Below are positions 1-8,114 of a stretch of 17,036 nt of DNA, in pieces (position 1 is the first letter of the stretch; every line of letters begins with the position of its first letter). The notes under the pieces are model-generated. The model was not told the origin of the DNA. It searched no databases and was given only the letters and a program-made list of their open reading frames with translations. The translations under genes were made by a program, and so were the position numbers. The DNA lies in the NCBI GenBank assembly GCA_913042885.1, contig CAJWLW010000076.1:1-17036 (forward strand), in the 5' to 3' direction. This stretch comes from an uncultured Lentisphaeria bacterium. Its GTDB lineage: Bacteria > Verrucomicrobiota > Lentisphaeria > JABSQK01 > CAJWLW01.

Positions 1-2476
1 TCCGGTCGGCGCTCGCCGAGGTGAAAAGCCGCAGCTTTCTGTCGTGTGGGAAACGCGCCGTCATGCTGCTTGCCGTGGCACCTTCGACAACGGCAACGAA
101 CAGCGCCGGCAGGATGCCACGGGAATCCTCGACGACCAGAGAGCTCCCGTCGACAAGCGGGCACTCACTTTCGTTCTCAAGGTCCCGGATCCGATCATAT
201 CCCGACAGGTCGAGGCTGTGACAGACACGCTTGTACGCCTGTATAAGGCTCTCGTTCCGGTTCTCGGGGAACATCGTCTCGCGGTCGATCTCGACGGTGA
301 TGAAAGGTGAATCGGAAACGATCTCGTATCGCCGGCGCTCCTGGATCGTCAGGTCGAGATAGGCGTTCTCGAGCCGCACGGTTTCTTCCAGAACAGCAAT
401 GTGCCCGGCCGCCTCGAGATAGCGATGCGACACGGTTTCGTTGACCTTGAGCTCGGTGGCGCCTTCCATCAGGCAGAGCCTGAACAGATCGCCGGCAACG
501 TCCAGCACCGGGCCGTGGATGGTGAAATCACCGAGCCCCTCCAACTCCGCCGCCAACCCGCCACGGTCGGCATCGGCGTCGCGGTAGAGGCGGAGGTGGT
601 TGTTGCCGATGAACTTTGTCGACGCCGGCTTGTCGTACCGGGCCCGGCACCAGGTCGGCCAGTAGGTCGTGGCACTGTCGAGAACGCCGCCGACGCCGGT
701 CGCCGCGAGCTCCGTAGTGACCGCCGCACGGACCGGATCGTTGCTGATGCCGTAGACATAATCGCGCATCCATTCCGGCAGGAGATTCTCGGCCGGCCCC
801 AGCCACCAGATGCCGTGGCGCGGGAAATGGCGCTGGTCGCGGAAGCGCGGCCGGAAAAAATCGTTCGCCTGCTGCAGGATGCCGTCCGGCGAACCCGCCG
901 CGGGGCCGCCGAGCTCGCCAATGCCGCGGCGCGCCGTCGACGCAAAGCCGACCGCCCGGCTGTTCGCCTGCAGGATCAGGCCCTGCACGCCGTATTCGCT
1001 CTCATCACATTCGAACGGAAAGATCTGGCCAACGAATCGGTCGTTGATGAAGTAGGTGTTCGTTTCGACGATCAGGCCGCCGGGAAGAATGCCCTTCTCA
1101 TGGCGCTTCGATCGCTTGTCGCTGGTTTCGCCTACTGCCATGCCGGGGTTGTATTGCCACTGCCTGTGGCACTGCACCAGCCACTGGATGGAATCGGCGC
1201 CATTGGCCGACTCCTCCTCATAGCAGTCGAGTGTCCCGCGCCAGCCGGCCTCGAGGAGATCGGCGAACTCCCGGGCAACCACCTCCACGAAGTTGCTCCG
1301 AAACCACCCCGGCGCATGGTGCGACGGTGTCTTGAGCGACGGCAGATGCTGGTACCATGTCACCAGCATACCCAGTTCATGACTGGCACGTGTCAACTCG
1401 CGACACATCTCGTTGTTCCAGATAGTTCGTGGATAACGCGCATACAGTTCGGCGCCCTCGATCGGATCGTCCGGCTCCCACTCGATGACGTGACCCGGCA
1501 GGGTTTCACCGTTTTCACGCCGGTGGTCCACGACCCAGTAAACCTCGAGGAGGTTTGAACCGCGTTTATAGGCTTCCGTGTTCGTTGCCTTGACGTAGTC
1601 CAGGCCAACTTCCACGGGATTGTCGAAATCGCGAACCCCGTCATCACGTGTGCGCTGGTACGAAATCACCTGTTCCCATCCCCAACAATCGATTTCGGAT
1701 GCACCGGGATGCTCTCTGAGAAACGGGTTGTATTGAACCGGTGCCTCGGCACGCGTCAGTGAGAAGAATGTCGGACAGAAATCCTCAGTGATAATCGTCC
1801 CCCACTGCAGGCCGCGCCCGTTGTAAAGCGGTGAAAACCGGTTGACGGTTCGCACGGTGAGGGTATGGGCCGAGGCCGTTGTGATGGCGATAGTCCTGGA
1901 AAAAATCTCCGGCACGAAACGATTGCCGCCGTCGCGAACGAACACCGGGTTGCCAAGTTCGAAGGCGTCGATCTCGTTGCTGTCCAGGAGAATTTCGACC
2001 CGGGCATAGTGCGGCTGATGATCCATTTCGTCGATCTCGTCAAACCCGAGAATCACTTCCGGCTGTTCCGCCTCGAGTTGATCATCGTGATACTTGATAT
2101 AGTGCTGTGCGTTCGCCTCTTTCATGCGACCGTCGTAGGTGTCGCCTTTCGCTATGGCGTATTTGCAGTTGTCGCCGTCGACGATCTGCTTGTGCGTGAG
2201 GTTGAGGAAGCCGAATTCGATCCGGTAGAACCCGGGCTCCCGGGGCAACCTGAAGTGCAGGCTTTCGACGCCACGCCCGCTCAACCCCAGGTCGCCGCAC
2301 ATGACCGCGGGAAAATCCGCATCCGGGTGCGGCGTGGTTTTACCCAGGTCAAAGACCAGTTCACGCTGGTCGATCCGCGAGAAGCACTCCCTGGCCGGAC
2401 ACAGTGATTGCGTGTGCAATGGCTCAGCGTGCCGATTGCCAAAACAGCAGATCACATCGTCTTGTTTCGGAGTCAT
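1..2476 (-). CDS. Large uncharacterised protein, probably carbohydrate-active (3' end outside window)
   Basis: I translated this frame by hand from the ATG at 2476 to the left edge. It is open for 825 codons with no stop, so the C-terminus is missing. It starts [11 protein letters not shown] and has no signal peptide, so a cytoplasmic location is likely. Residues about 1-235 look like beta-sandwich material. Residues about 235-560 alternate helix and strand with many Trp, Tyr and acidic residues, for example CYEEES at 418-423 and FPFECDESEYG from 486, as in a TIM-barrel glycosidase. The remainder is again strand-rich. I do not recognise a family, and the carbohydrate role is inferred from the neighbours. 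The ATG shares 4 bases (ATGA) with the stop of the upstream GH123-like gene, which supports this start and translational coupling. Confidence that the gene is real is high; confidence in its function is low. Confidence 0.85.
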   Translation of the reverse strand, partial: MTPKQDDVICCFGNRHAEPLHTQSLCPARECFSRIDQRELVFDLGKTTPHPDADFPAVMCGDLGLSGRGVESLHFRLPREPGFYRIEFGFLNLTHKQIVDGDNCKYAIAKGDTYDGRMKEANAQHYIKYHDDQLEAEQPEVILGFDEIDEMDHQPHYARVEILLDSNEIDAFELGNPVFVRDGGNRFVPEIFSRTIAITTASAHTLTVRTVNRFSPLYNGRGLQWGTIITEDFCPTFFSLTRAEAPVQYNPFLREHPGASEIDCWGWEQVISYQRTRDDGVRDFDNPVEVGLDYVKATNTEAYKRGSNLLEVYWVVDHRRENGETLPGHVIEWEPDDPIEGAELYARYPRTIWNNEMCRELTRASHELGMLVTWYQHLPSLKTPSHHAPGWFRSNFVEVVAREFADLLEAGWRGTLDCYEEESANGADSIQWLVQCHRQWQYNPGMAVGETSDKRSKRHEKGILPGGLIVETNTYFINDRFVGQIFPFECDESEYGVQGLILQANSRAVGFASTARRGIGELGGPAAGSPDGILQQANDFFRPRFRDQRHFPRHGIWWLGPAENLLPEWMRDYVYGISNDPVRAAVTTELAATGVGGVLDSATTYWPTWCRARYDKPASTKFIGNNHLRLYRDADADRGGLAAELEGLGDFTIHGPVLDVAGDLFRLCLMEGATELKVNETVSHRYLEAAGHIAVLEETVRLENAYLDLTIQERRRYEIVSDSPFITVEIDRETMFPENRNESLIQAYKRVCHSLDLSGYDRIRDLENESECPLVDGSSLVVEDSRGILPALFVAVVEGATASSMTARFPHDRKLRLFTSASADR

Positions 2477-4707
2477 CGCATCACCCGCGATTCCGCCGCG
2501 GCCGCCAGCGCCTCGATCAGCACCCGCCGGCGGTCAGTCAGCAGCGCCGGGTCGGTCGAGTAGCTGACCGCGTCCCTGATGAACTCGTCTTCGAGATACA
2601 GGGCGTCCCGCAGCTTGTCGGCAACCGCAGCGTCTGCCCCTGAGCGGCCCAGCAGCGCCTCCGCCGTCGCCAGCAGGTCGTAGTCCTCGATGCCGTCGCA
2701 GAAGTTCTCCAGCCGCAGCGACGAAAGTGGCCCGTCCCGTCCGGGATAGATATACATCCCCGACGAGCTGGCGATCGGCCCGCGCGCATTCCACTCCGGG
2801 ATGCGGACCTGCGTGCCGCTCAAAGGCTTGTTCTCGGCGTGCCACCAATTCATCACCCAGATCAGAAATCCGTCGGCCCCGACCTTGTACGTCTGCCACG
2901 GGATCAGGCGGCTGCGGATGAGATGCTGCTCGATGGTCCAGTGGATATCGTACCACCACACTTCGGTGCCCTGCGCCTGTGCCTTGTGCACCGCGTCGGC
3001 GTCCCATTGCCGCATTGCCGGGCAATAGATGATGTTGGTCAGCCCGTTCAATGTCGACGCAGTACCGCAGGAGTTGTCGACTCCGGCCATCAGCAGCGGC
3101 AACCCCGGGTAATCCCGTGCGAGCAGCTCGGCGGCCATGCGGATATCCCAATAATAATCCTCGCCGCGCTCGTCCCAGCCGTAAACAAAGGCGCGGTCGT
3201 AGCAACCGGCGGCCTGCAGTTTTGGGGCCCATTGCCTGAGCTTGACGGGGCCCGGCCCGGGCAGCGTGTCATTGCTGCTCTTCGGCAGCTCGGTCAGCGG
3301 CTTGCCGGCACCGTCCCGCATGCGTTGCTCGCCGTGGAACTGATAAGCGAAGACAGCGTTCTGACCCCGATTCACGTAGGCGACCATGTCGTCGACGGTT
3401 ACCCGCTTCTGCGTCGAGCCGGAGAGTCCGCCGACATTCAGGCGCCGCTCGAGCTGGAACTCGATGAACTTGTCGCGGAGCTGTTCGGTCCAGCGGTCGC
3501 CGTAGACCATCGGGCCGTAGCCGTCATCCCAACAGAGCAGGTTGCGGAAATGCCAAGTCGTTGGCAAATCGACATCTGCGACGTCGACCGCCAACGCCAG
3601 TTCACGTGCCGGCGCATTGCCTGGCCGGACGGTAATTGTACCGGTGTATACCCCGGCCGCCAGGGTCTGCGGTATACGCACCGAGATACAGACCGGCTGC
3701 GTATTGCCGCGGTCAACATCGAACGCAAAGTTTTCCAGCAACGGGTCCGGCCACCAGCCCAGGTACGGCGTCTCGTCAGGAAAAGGCGAACTCGTCTCGT
3801 AGTCGATCTTCACAAACCCGACCGGATTGACAGTCACCGCACTGGCCGGGATCGTCTCGTGGTCGCCGGCCAGCGCGCTCACCGACACCTCGACATTCGT
3901 CAGGTCGTGGACATTGGCGAGGATGACCAGCTGTAGCGCTTCCTTTTCGCCGCGAACGGCAAGCAGGCGCCCTTCCCTCGCCACGTCGATCGCGAACGGC
4001 CGGTCCTCGAGAAAGATGTGCTGCGTTGAGGGGGCGAAGCCGGTGACGAAGACCGGATCGCGTTCGCCGTTTTGTCGCCGCGCCTCAGCGACCGCCCGCT
4101 CGATGCAATCGTCCCGGCTCAACTCCGGGGCGGCAGGTTCGCGCCGGGCTGTTTCTGCGGAAGTGGAGCCATACCGGACCAGGGCCGATGGCTTCCAGAT
4201 GCCGCCGGCCCCGCGTGTATTGCGGACCCGAACAACGAGATGGTTCGAGGCACCTTGCCGGTAGCGCCCGGTTATGTTGACGGCGGCGGACTTGTCCCAC
4301 ATCGACGTACCCTTGTCGAGGTTGTCGGCGATGTAGTCGCCGTTGATCCACAGGGTGTAATTCTCGTCCACCGCCCCGAAGATCAGCCACATCTCGCCAC
4401 CTGTTGCCGGTGGAATGACCTGGTCGAGTGCGTACCACCCGTCGCCTTCGTAGCGCGGCCAGAAGCCGTGTGTCGAGGTCCATTGCCACGGCGTGCCCTT
4501 CCAGCCCGGCGCAAACCATCGTTCCTTTTCACCGACTTTATCCGGGTCGGTGCGGTAGCGCCACATCTCGGGCAACAGCGACATCGTCGGCACAGCGGCA
4601 TCTTGGCCGACAGCCCGCATTGCGGACAACGGCGCCAACATCAGACAGAACGCCGCCACGCCTACCGCCGGTTGAGTAAACAGCCGAATCACGGGTTCAG
4701 GGCCCAC
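2473..4707 (-). CDS. Secreted GH123-like (DUF4091) glycosidase with GH2-type sugar-binding N-terminus
   Basis: 744 residues. A hydrophobic leader (about 6-30) precedes a jelly-roll of the GH2 sugar-binding type (about 45-180; [17 protein letters not shown]). A beta-sandwich follows (about 215-380), then a GH123-like catalytic barrel (about 385-725). The YGWDERG motif puts the Asp-Glu pair at D512-E513. Characterised GH123 enzymes are retaining beta-N-acetylgalactosaminidases that use an adjacent Asp-Glu pair in substrate-assisted catalysis, so activity on an N-acetylhexosamine is plausible, but the substrate is unproven. The ATG at 4707 overlaps the pseudopilin gene by 19 bases. A GTG at 4692 would overlap its stop by only 4 (GTGA) and would begin [11 protein letters not shown], an equally good leader; neither has a clear Shine-Dalgarno sequence. 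The 3' end overlaps the next gene by 4 bases. It is a paralogue of the gene at 5554-7974. Confidence 0.9.
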   Translation of the reverse strand: MGPEPVIRLFTQPAVGVAAFCLMLAPLSAMRAVGQDAAVPTMSLLPEMWRYRTDPDKVGEKERWFAPGWKGTPWQWTSTHGFWPRYEGDGWYALDQVIPPATGGEMWLIFGAVDENYTLWINGDYIADNLDKGTSMWDKSAAVNITGRYRQGASNHLVVRVRNTRGAGGIWKPSALVRYGSTSAETARREPAAPELSRDDCIERAVAEARRQNGERDPVFVTGFAPSTQHIFLEDRPFAIDVAREGRLLAVRGEKEALQLVILANVHDLTNVEVSVSALAGDHETIPASAVTVNPVGFVKIDYETSSPFPDETPYLGWWPDPLLENFAFDVDRGNTQPVCISVRIPQTLAAGVYTGTITVRPGNAPARELALAVDVADVDLPTTWHFRNLLCWDDGYGPMVYGDRWTEQLRDKFIEFQLERRLNVGGLSGSTQKRVTVDDMVAYVNRGQNAVFAYQFHGEQRMRDGAGKPLTELPKSSNDTLPGPGPVKLRQWAPKLQAAGCYDRAFVYGWDERGEDYYWDIRMAAELLARDYPGLPLLMAGVDNSCGTASTLNGLTNIIYCPAMRQWDADAVHKAQAQGTEVWWYDIHWTIEQHLIRSRLIPWQTYKVGADGFLIWVMNWWHAENKPLSGTQVRIPEWNARGPIASSSGMYIYPGRDGPLSSLRLENFCDGIEDYDLLATAEALLGRSGADAAVADKLRDALYLEDEFIRDAVSYSTDPALLTDRRRVLIEALAAAAESRVMR

Positions 4708-5474
4708 AGATTATTCGTGTTCTCTTCCCAAGCGGAAACGCGCAACCATTTGGCGCGGCCATCGACGAAGAGATAATTCGCGCCGTTGCTGTGGCGGTCA
4801 AACTCACCCCCGTTAAAGCGTTGGCCGACGCTGAGCGAGTCTGGCACACCGTTGCCGTTCATGTCGACGTTGAGCGCCCACGTCGAAAGGGTCGGGCTGT
4901 AGACATTTTTCCGGGCATCCGTCACCAGGAAACAGTTGTTATGAATATCGATTAATCGATGTAATCTGAACGGACTGGTGTTGACCAGGTGCAGAAAGGG
5001 AACAGCGTTTGTATCGCCGGGAACGGCGGGTGGATTCGTGGCAAAATAAAGGACGCCGTAGCAGGTGTAATCGTCGGTCGTCGGCCGCGACGGACACGCC
5101 AGTTCATGGACGATAGTGTTGTAAGCGTCAGAGTTCCAAAACATCCATTTCTTTTGGGCAAAATCGGCGTCCGACGGGTTGACGTTCAGATACGGGCCAA
5201 TCGTGCGGTACCACATATACTGCTCGTACGCCCCGGTGTAATTGTGGGCCCCGAGGTACCCCTCATTGTCATCAGCGTAAAAGAGAACGGCCAGACCGAT
5301 CTGCTTGAGATTGTTGGTGCAGGTAATCTGCTTGGCCTTGGCCTTGGCCTGCTGCAGCGCCGGCAGCAGCATCGCCGCCAGGATCGCGATGATGGCGATC
5401 ACGACCAGCAATTCGATGAGGGTAAAACCCCGCCTCAGGAAAGCCGTTCGAGTATCACTTAGCCGATTTTTCAT
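4689..5474 (-). CDS. Type II secretion-like pseudopilin with H-X9-DG motif
   Basis: 261 residues. The type III/prepilin signal is textbook: a basic leader [16 protein letters not shown], predicted cleavage between G16 and F17, Glu at mature position 5 (E21) and a hydrophobic helix to about residue 40. A globular domain follows with CPSRP-type cysteines. At the C-terminus H228 is followed by nine residues and then D238-G239, the H-X9-DG signature of the large prepilin family found in Planctomycetota, Lentisphaerota and Verrucomicrobiota. These proteins are processed by prepilin peptidase and probably form or decorate a pseudopilus-like surface structure; individual roles are mostly unknown. 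The gene lies between two GH123-like paralogues, 79 bases after one and overlapping the next. GAGG lies 10 bases before the ATG. The ATG sits inside a short CCGAT-GAAAA-ATCGG hairpin. Confidence 0.93.
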   Translation of the reverse strand: MKNRLSDTRTAFLRRGFTLIELLVVIAIIAILAAMLLPALQQAKAKAKQITCTNNLKQIGLAVLFYADDNEGYLGAHNYTGAYEQYMWYRTIGPYLNVNPSDADFAQKKWMFWNSDAYNTIVHELACPSRPTTDDYTCYGVLYFATNPPAVPGDTNAVPFLHLVNTSPFRLHRLIDIHNNCFLVTDARKNVYSPTLSTWALNVDMNGNGVPDSLSVGQRFNGGEFDRHSNGANYLFVDGRAKWLRVSAWEENTNNLWALNP

Positions 5475-5520
5475 CGGATGCCCGCCTCACGATTGTCGAG
5501 GTCAAAACGAAATAAAATGC

Positions 5521-5547
5521 ACCGATTCACGCGCTTAGTTTATCGGT
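5521..5547 (-). terminator. Weak hairpin after the GH123-like stop codon
   Basis: Six-base arms ACCGAT and ATCGGT with a 15-base loop, starting just past the stop codon on the minus strand and followed by a broken T-rich stretch (GCATTTTATTTCGTTTT). It could attenuate transcription between the GH123-like gene and the pseudopilin gene, setting their ratio. The stem is short and the T tract imperfect, so this is only a candidate. Confidence 0.25.
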
Positions 5548-5553
5548 TTGTCT

Positions 5554-7974
5554 CTATTTTTTCAATTCCCGGCGAGCAACGACCAGGGCATCGATCAGGT
5601 GCTGCCGGTGCGCTGCAAGAACGACCGGATCGACGCTGTACTCCAGCGCATTCCTGACAAAGCCGTCGTCGATTGCAATCGCATGCCTGAGCAATCGAGC
5701 CAGTTCAGGATCTTTCCCGGTTTGTTCCAATGCCGCCACTATCGCCTTGGCAGCCTGCAGCAGATCGTAGTCCTCGATCCCGTCCGCAAAATTCTCCAGC
5801 CGCAGTGACGAAATCGGGCCGTCCGCCCCGGGGTAGACATACATTGCCGTCGAATTGGGGATGGACCCGTCAAGCAGTGGATCCCATTCGGTGCGGATTT
5901 GCTTCCCACTCAGCGGCGCCTTGTTTCGTTCGCCGGTCCACCGGTTCATCGCCCAGATCAGAAAACCGTCGGCCCCGACTTTGTAGGTCTGCCACGGGAT
6001 CAGTCGGCTGCGGATCAAGTGATGCTCGATGGTCCAGTAGATCGTATACCACCAGACCTCATTGCCGTTGGCTTGCGCCTGCTGCGCCGCCACCGGATCC
6101 CAGTACGGCATCAGCGGCATATAGATGATGTTGTCGAGACCCGCCAGCGTCGAATTGGTGCCGCAAGACCCATCAACGCCGGCCATCATCAAAGGCAACC
6201 CGGGGAACTCGTGCGACAGCAGCTCGGCAGCCACCCGAATATCGGGATAGAATTCCGGGCCGCGCTCGTCCCAGCCGTACACCAACGCACGATCGTACAG
6301 GCCGGCTGCCTTCAGCTTCGGGATCCACTCGCGCAATTTTACCGGACCGGTGCCCGGCATCGTGTCGTTGTTACTCTTCGGCAGCTCGGTGAAGGGCTTG
6401 CCATCGGCGTCATGCATCCGCTGCTCGCCCCAGAATTGATACGCGAAAATGACGTTCTGCCCGCGCGCCGAGAATTCCATCATTTCGTCGAGTGTGATCC
6501 GTTTCTGACTCTGCCCGGAGAGACCGCCAATGTTGATGCGACGGTCCAGCAGGAAGTCGATGAACTTCCGGCGCATTGCGTCTGTCCAGGCGTCCTTGTA
6601 AATCAGCGGACCGTAGCCGTCGTCGTCAAAACAAAGCAGATTCCGGAAATGCCAGCGCTCGGGCAATTCGACGTCGGCCACCGTCACTTCAAGCTTCGTT
6701 TCCATCTCGTCGGCATTGCTCGGCCGCACGGCAATCCGTCCACGATATGTCCCCGGCACCGCGTCCCGCGGAATGCGCACAGCCAACCACACCGCCTGCG
6801 CTTCTCCCCTGGCCACGTCGAAGGAGAAATTCGGTAGCAGCGGATCCGGCCACCAACCCACATATGCGGACTCCACAGGATAAAAATTAGATCCGGGCTG
6901 TTTGATCTGGACCGACCCGACCGGGTTAATACTGACCGCACTCTCTGAGATCACGCCATTATCGGAACGCAGCTCGCCGACCGATATCTTGATGTCTGTC
7001 AGATCTTCCGTGAGCGGGAGAATGACCAGCTGGATGGCTTCCCGTTCCCCGCGGACTGCCAGAATCTGTCCAACGGCGGTGGCAAGTGGGGGCAGTGGCT
7101 GATCTCGCAAAAACACTCGTTCGGTCGAACGCGCGAATCCGAGTAGAACATCCGGGTCGCTGCCGGTCTGCCGCCGTACTGCCGCAACGGCGCCGCGAAT
7201 CGAAATCTCGCGGTCGAATTCCCGGAGCATGGTGTCGACCGATTCTCGCCGACCTTGCAACTCGTCACGGCCCATCCCGAGAAAATCCCCGGTCGCAACC
7301 CGATCCACATCAGCCAGCGCCGCTTCGATCGTCTTGCGCTCACCAGCAGAGAGTAAAGGGTCGGGACCGATGGCATGCTCTCGAAGCTCCAGCAGCCGCG
7401 CCTGCAGGTCACCGAACATGGCGCCGACAATTGTTTCGAAGTTGTCATTCACCTCGATGTCGTCGAACCACGCCTCGCCCCGGCCGGGAAGAAACATGAA
7501 AACCCGAAAACTGGTGTCGGCTTCCGTTGGCGACACACTGACCGAAACCCGCGTCCAGTCGCTGTCACCCGAAATTGTCTCCCGCGGCTGCCCGGGAATG
7601 TCGAACGCCGAGGCGGTGCCGCGAATCTGAAGTCCCGCCTCGCTTGCGGCTTTTGTCTTGACAAAGGCCGAGACCTCGTATGTCAGCCCCTGAACCGTTG
7701 TGATCGTGAACTCGAAGAGCGCGCTGTGACCGCTGTCAGGCTGCTCGGGATGGCCCAGGTTATTAATATGGAAAGACGCCGCGCCCGAGCGTCGCACAGC
7801 CGTGTCGCGACTGAATACTGCCCGGCCGCCCGGCGAGGTGTACGTACTCATATCGGCAGGCATTTCCGGGTCGGTCGGAGACACCGTCTCGGCGCCCGGA
7901 TTTGCCAGGGACACCGGCACCGCCGAACTCACCGATACACAAATACCGAACACAGCATAGATAATAAAGCGCAT
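5554..7974 (-). CDS. Secreted GH123-like (DUF4091) glycosidase with CBM4/9-like N-terminus
   Basis: 806 residues. The Sec signal is about 1-24 (MRFIIYAVFGICVSVSS, likely cut after SLA). A carbohydrate-binding-like jelly roll follows (about 25-177): it opens NPGAE, has VRRSGAASFHI and ends WFDDIEV, as in CBM4/9 modules. A charged helical linker (about 180-265) leads to a beta-sandwich (about 280-440) and a GH123-like barrel (about 445-790). YGWDERG places the predicted catalytic Asp-Glu pair at D569-E570. It shares its core with the enzyme at 2473-4707, including a 23-residue identical block starting [10 protein letters not shown] (652-674 here, 595-617 there), but the N-terminal module is unrelated. 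CGGAG lies about 10 bases before the ATG. It is the first gene of the proposed operon with the pseudopilin. The GH123 assignment rests on motif and architecture; the substrate is not known. Confidence 0.92.
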   Translation of the reverse strand: MRFIIYAVFGICVSVSSAVPVSLANPGAETVSPTDPEMPADMSTYTSPGGRAVFSRDTAVRRSGAASFHINNLGHPEQPDSGHSALFEFTITTVQGLTYEVSAFVKTKAASEAGLQIRGTASAFDIPGQPRETISGDSDWTRVSVSVSPTEADTSFRVFMFLPGRGEAWFDDIEVNDNFETIVGAMFGDLQARLLELREHAIGPDPLLSAGERKTIEAALADVDRVATGDFLGMGRDELQGRRESVDTMLREFDREISIRGAVAAVRRQTGSDPDVLLGFARSTERVFLRDQPLPPLATAVGQILAVRGEREAIQLVILPLTEDLTDIKISVGELRSDNGVISESAVSINPVGSVQIKQPGSNFYPVESAYVGWWPDPLLPNFSFDVARGEAQAVWLAVRIPRDAVPGTYRGRIAVRPSNADEMETKLEVTVADVELPERWHFRNLLCFDDDGYGPLIYKDAWTDAMRRKFIDFLLDRRINIGGLSGQSQKRITLDEMMEFSARGQNVIFAYQFWGEQRMHDADGKPFTELPKSNNDTMPGTGPVKLREWIPKLKAAGLYDRALVYGWDERGPEFYPDIRVAAELLSHEFPGLPLMMAGVDGSCGTNSTLAGLDNIIYMPLMPYWDPVAAQQAQANGNEVWWYTIYWTIEHHLIRSRLIPWQTYKVGADGFLIWAMNRWTGERNKAPLSGKQIRTEWDPLLDGSIPNSTAMYVYPGADGPISSLRLENFADGIEDYDLLQAAKAIVAALEQTGKDPELARLLRHAIAIDDGFVRNALEYSVDPVVLAAHRQHLIDALVVARRELKK

Positions 7975-7996
7975 GGTAAAACAGCTCCGTTAAACC
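7975..7996. promoter_or_regulatory. Imperfect dyad over the ribosome-binding site
   Basis: GGTAAAACAGCTCCGTTAAACC pairs symmetrically at 7 of 11 positions (GGTnnAACnGnnCnGTTnnACC). It lies immediately before the start codon of the GH123-like gene and includes its Shine-Dalgarno sequence. It could be a protein-binding site or chance. The rest of the 140-base gap to 8115 holds only a GACAGG/CCTGTC long-loop pairing at 8002-8044 and no convincing promoter. Confidence 0.2.
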
Positions 7997-8114
7997 GGGG
8001 CGACAGGACGGATAGGCAACCGCGGTGCTTTCCGTGGGCCTGTCCTCAGTTGGGTTTTATGATACAGCGAAGGCGATGTTCCCTGCGGACAAAGCCTCCG
8101 GCGTCCTCGATCAT

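Noticed and set aside
401..1558. Long plus-strand open frame of 385 codons
   Set aside because: It lies antisense to the continuous minus-strand gene at 1-2476, has no family-like motifs, and its composition is that of a GC-rich mirror frame.
2839..3936. Plus-strand open frame of 365 codons
   Set aside because: Antisense to the catalytic part of the GH123-like gene, with no ribosome-binding site or domain signal.
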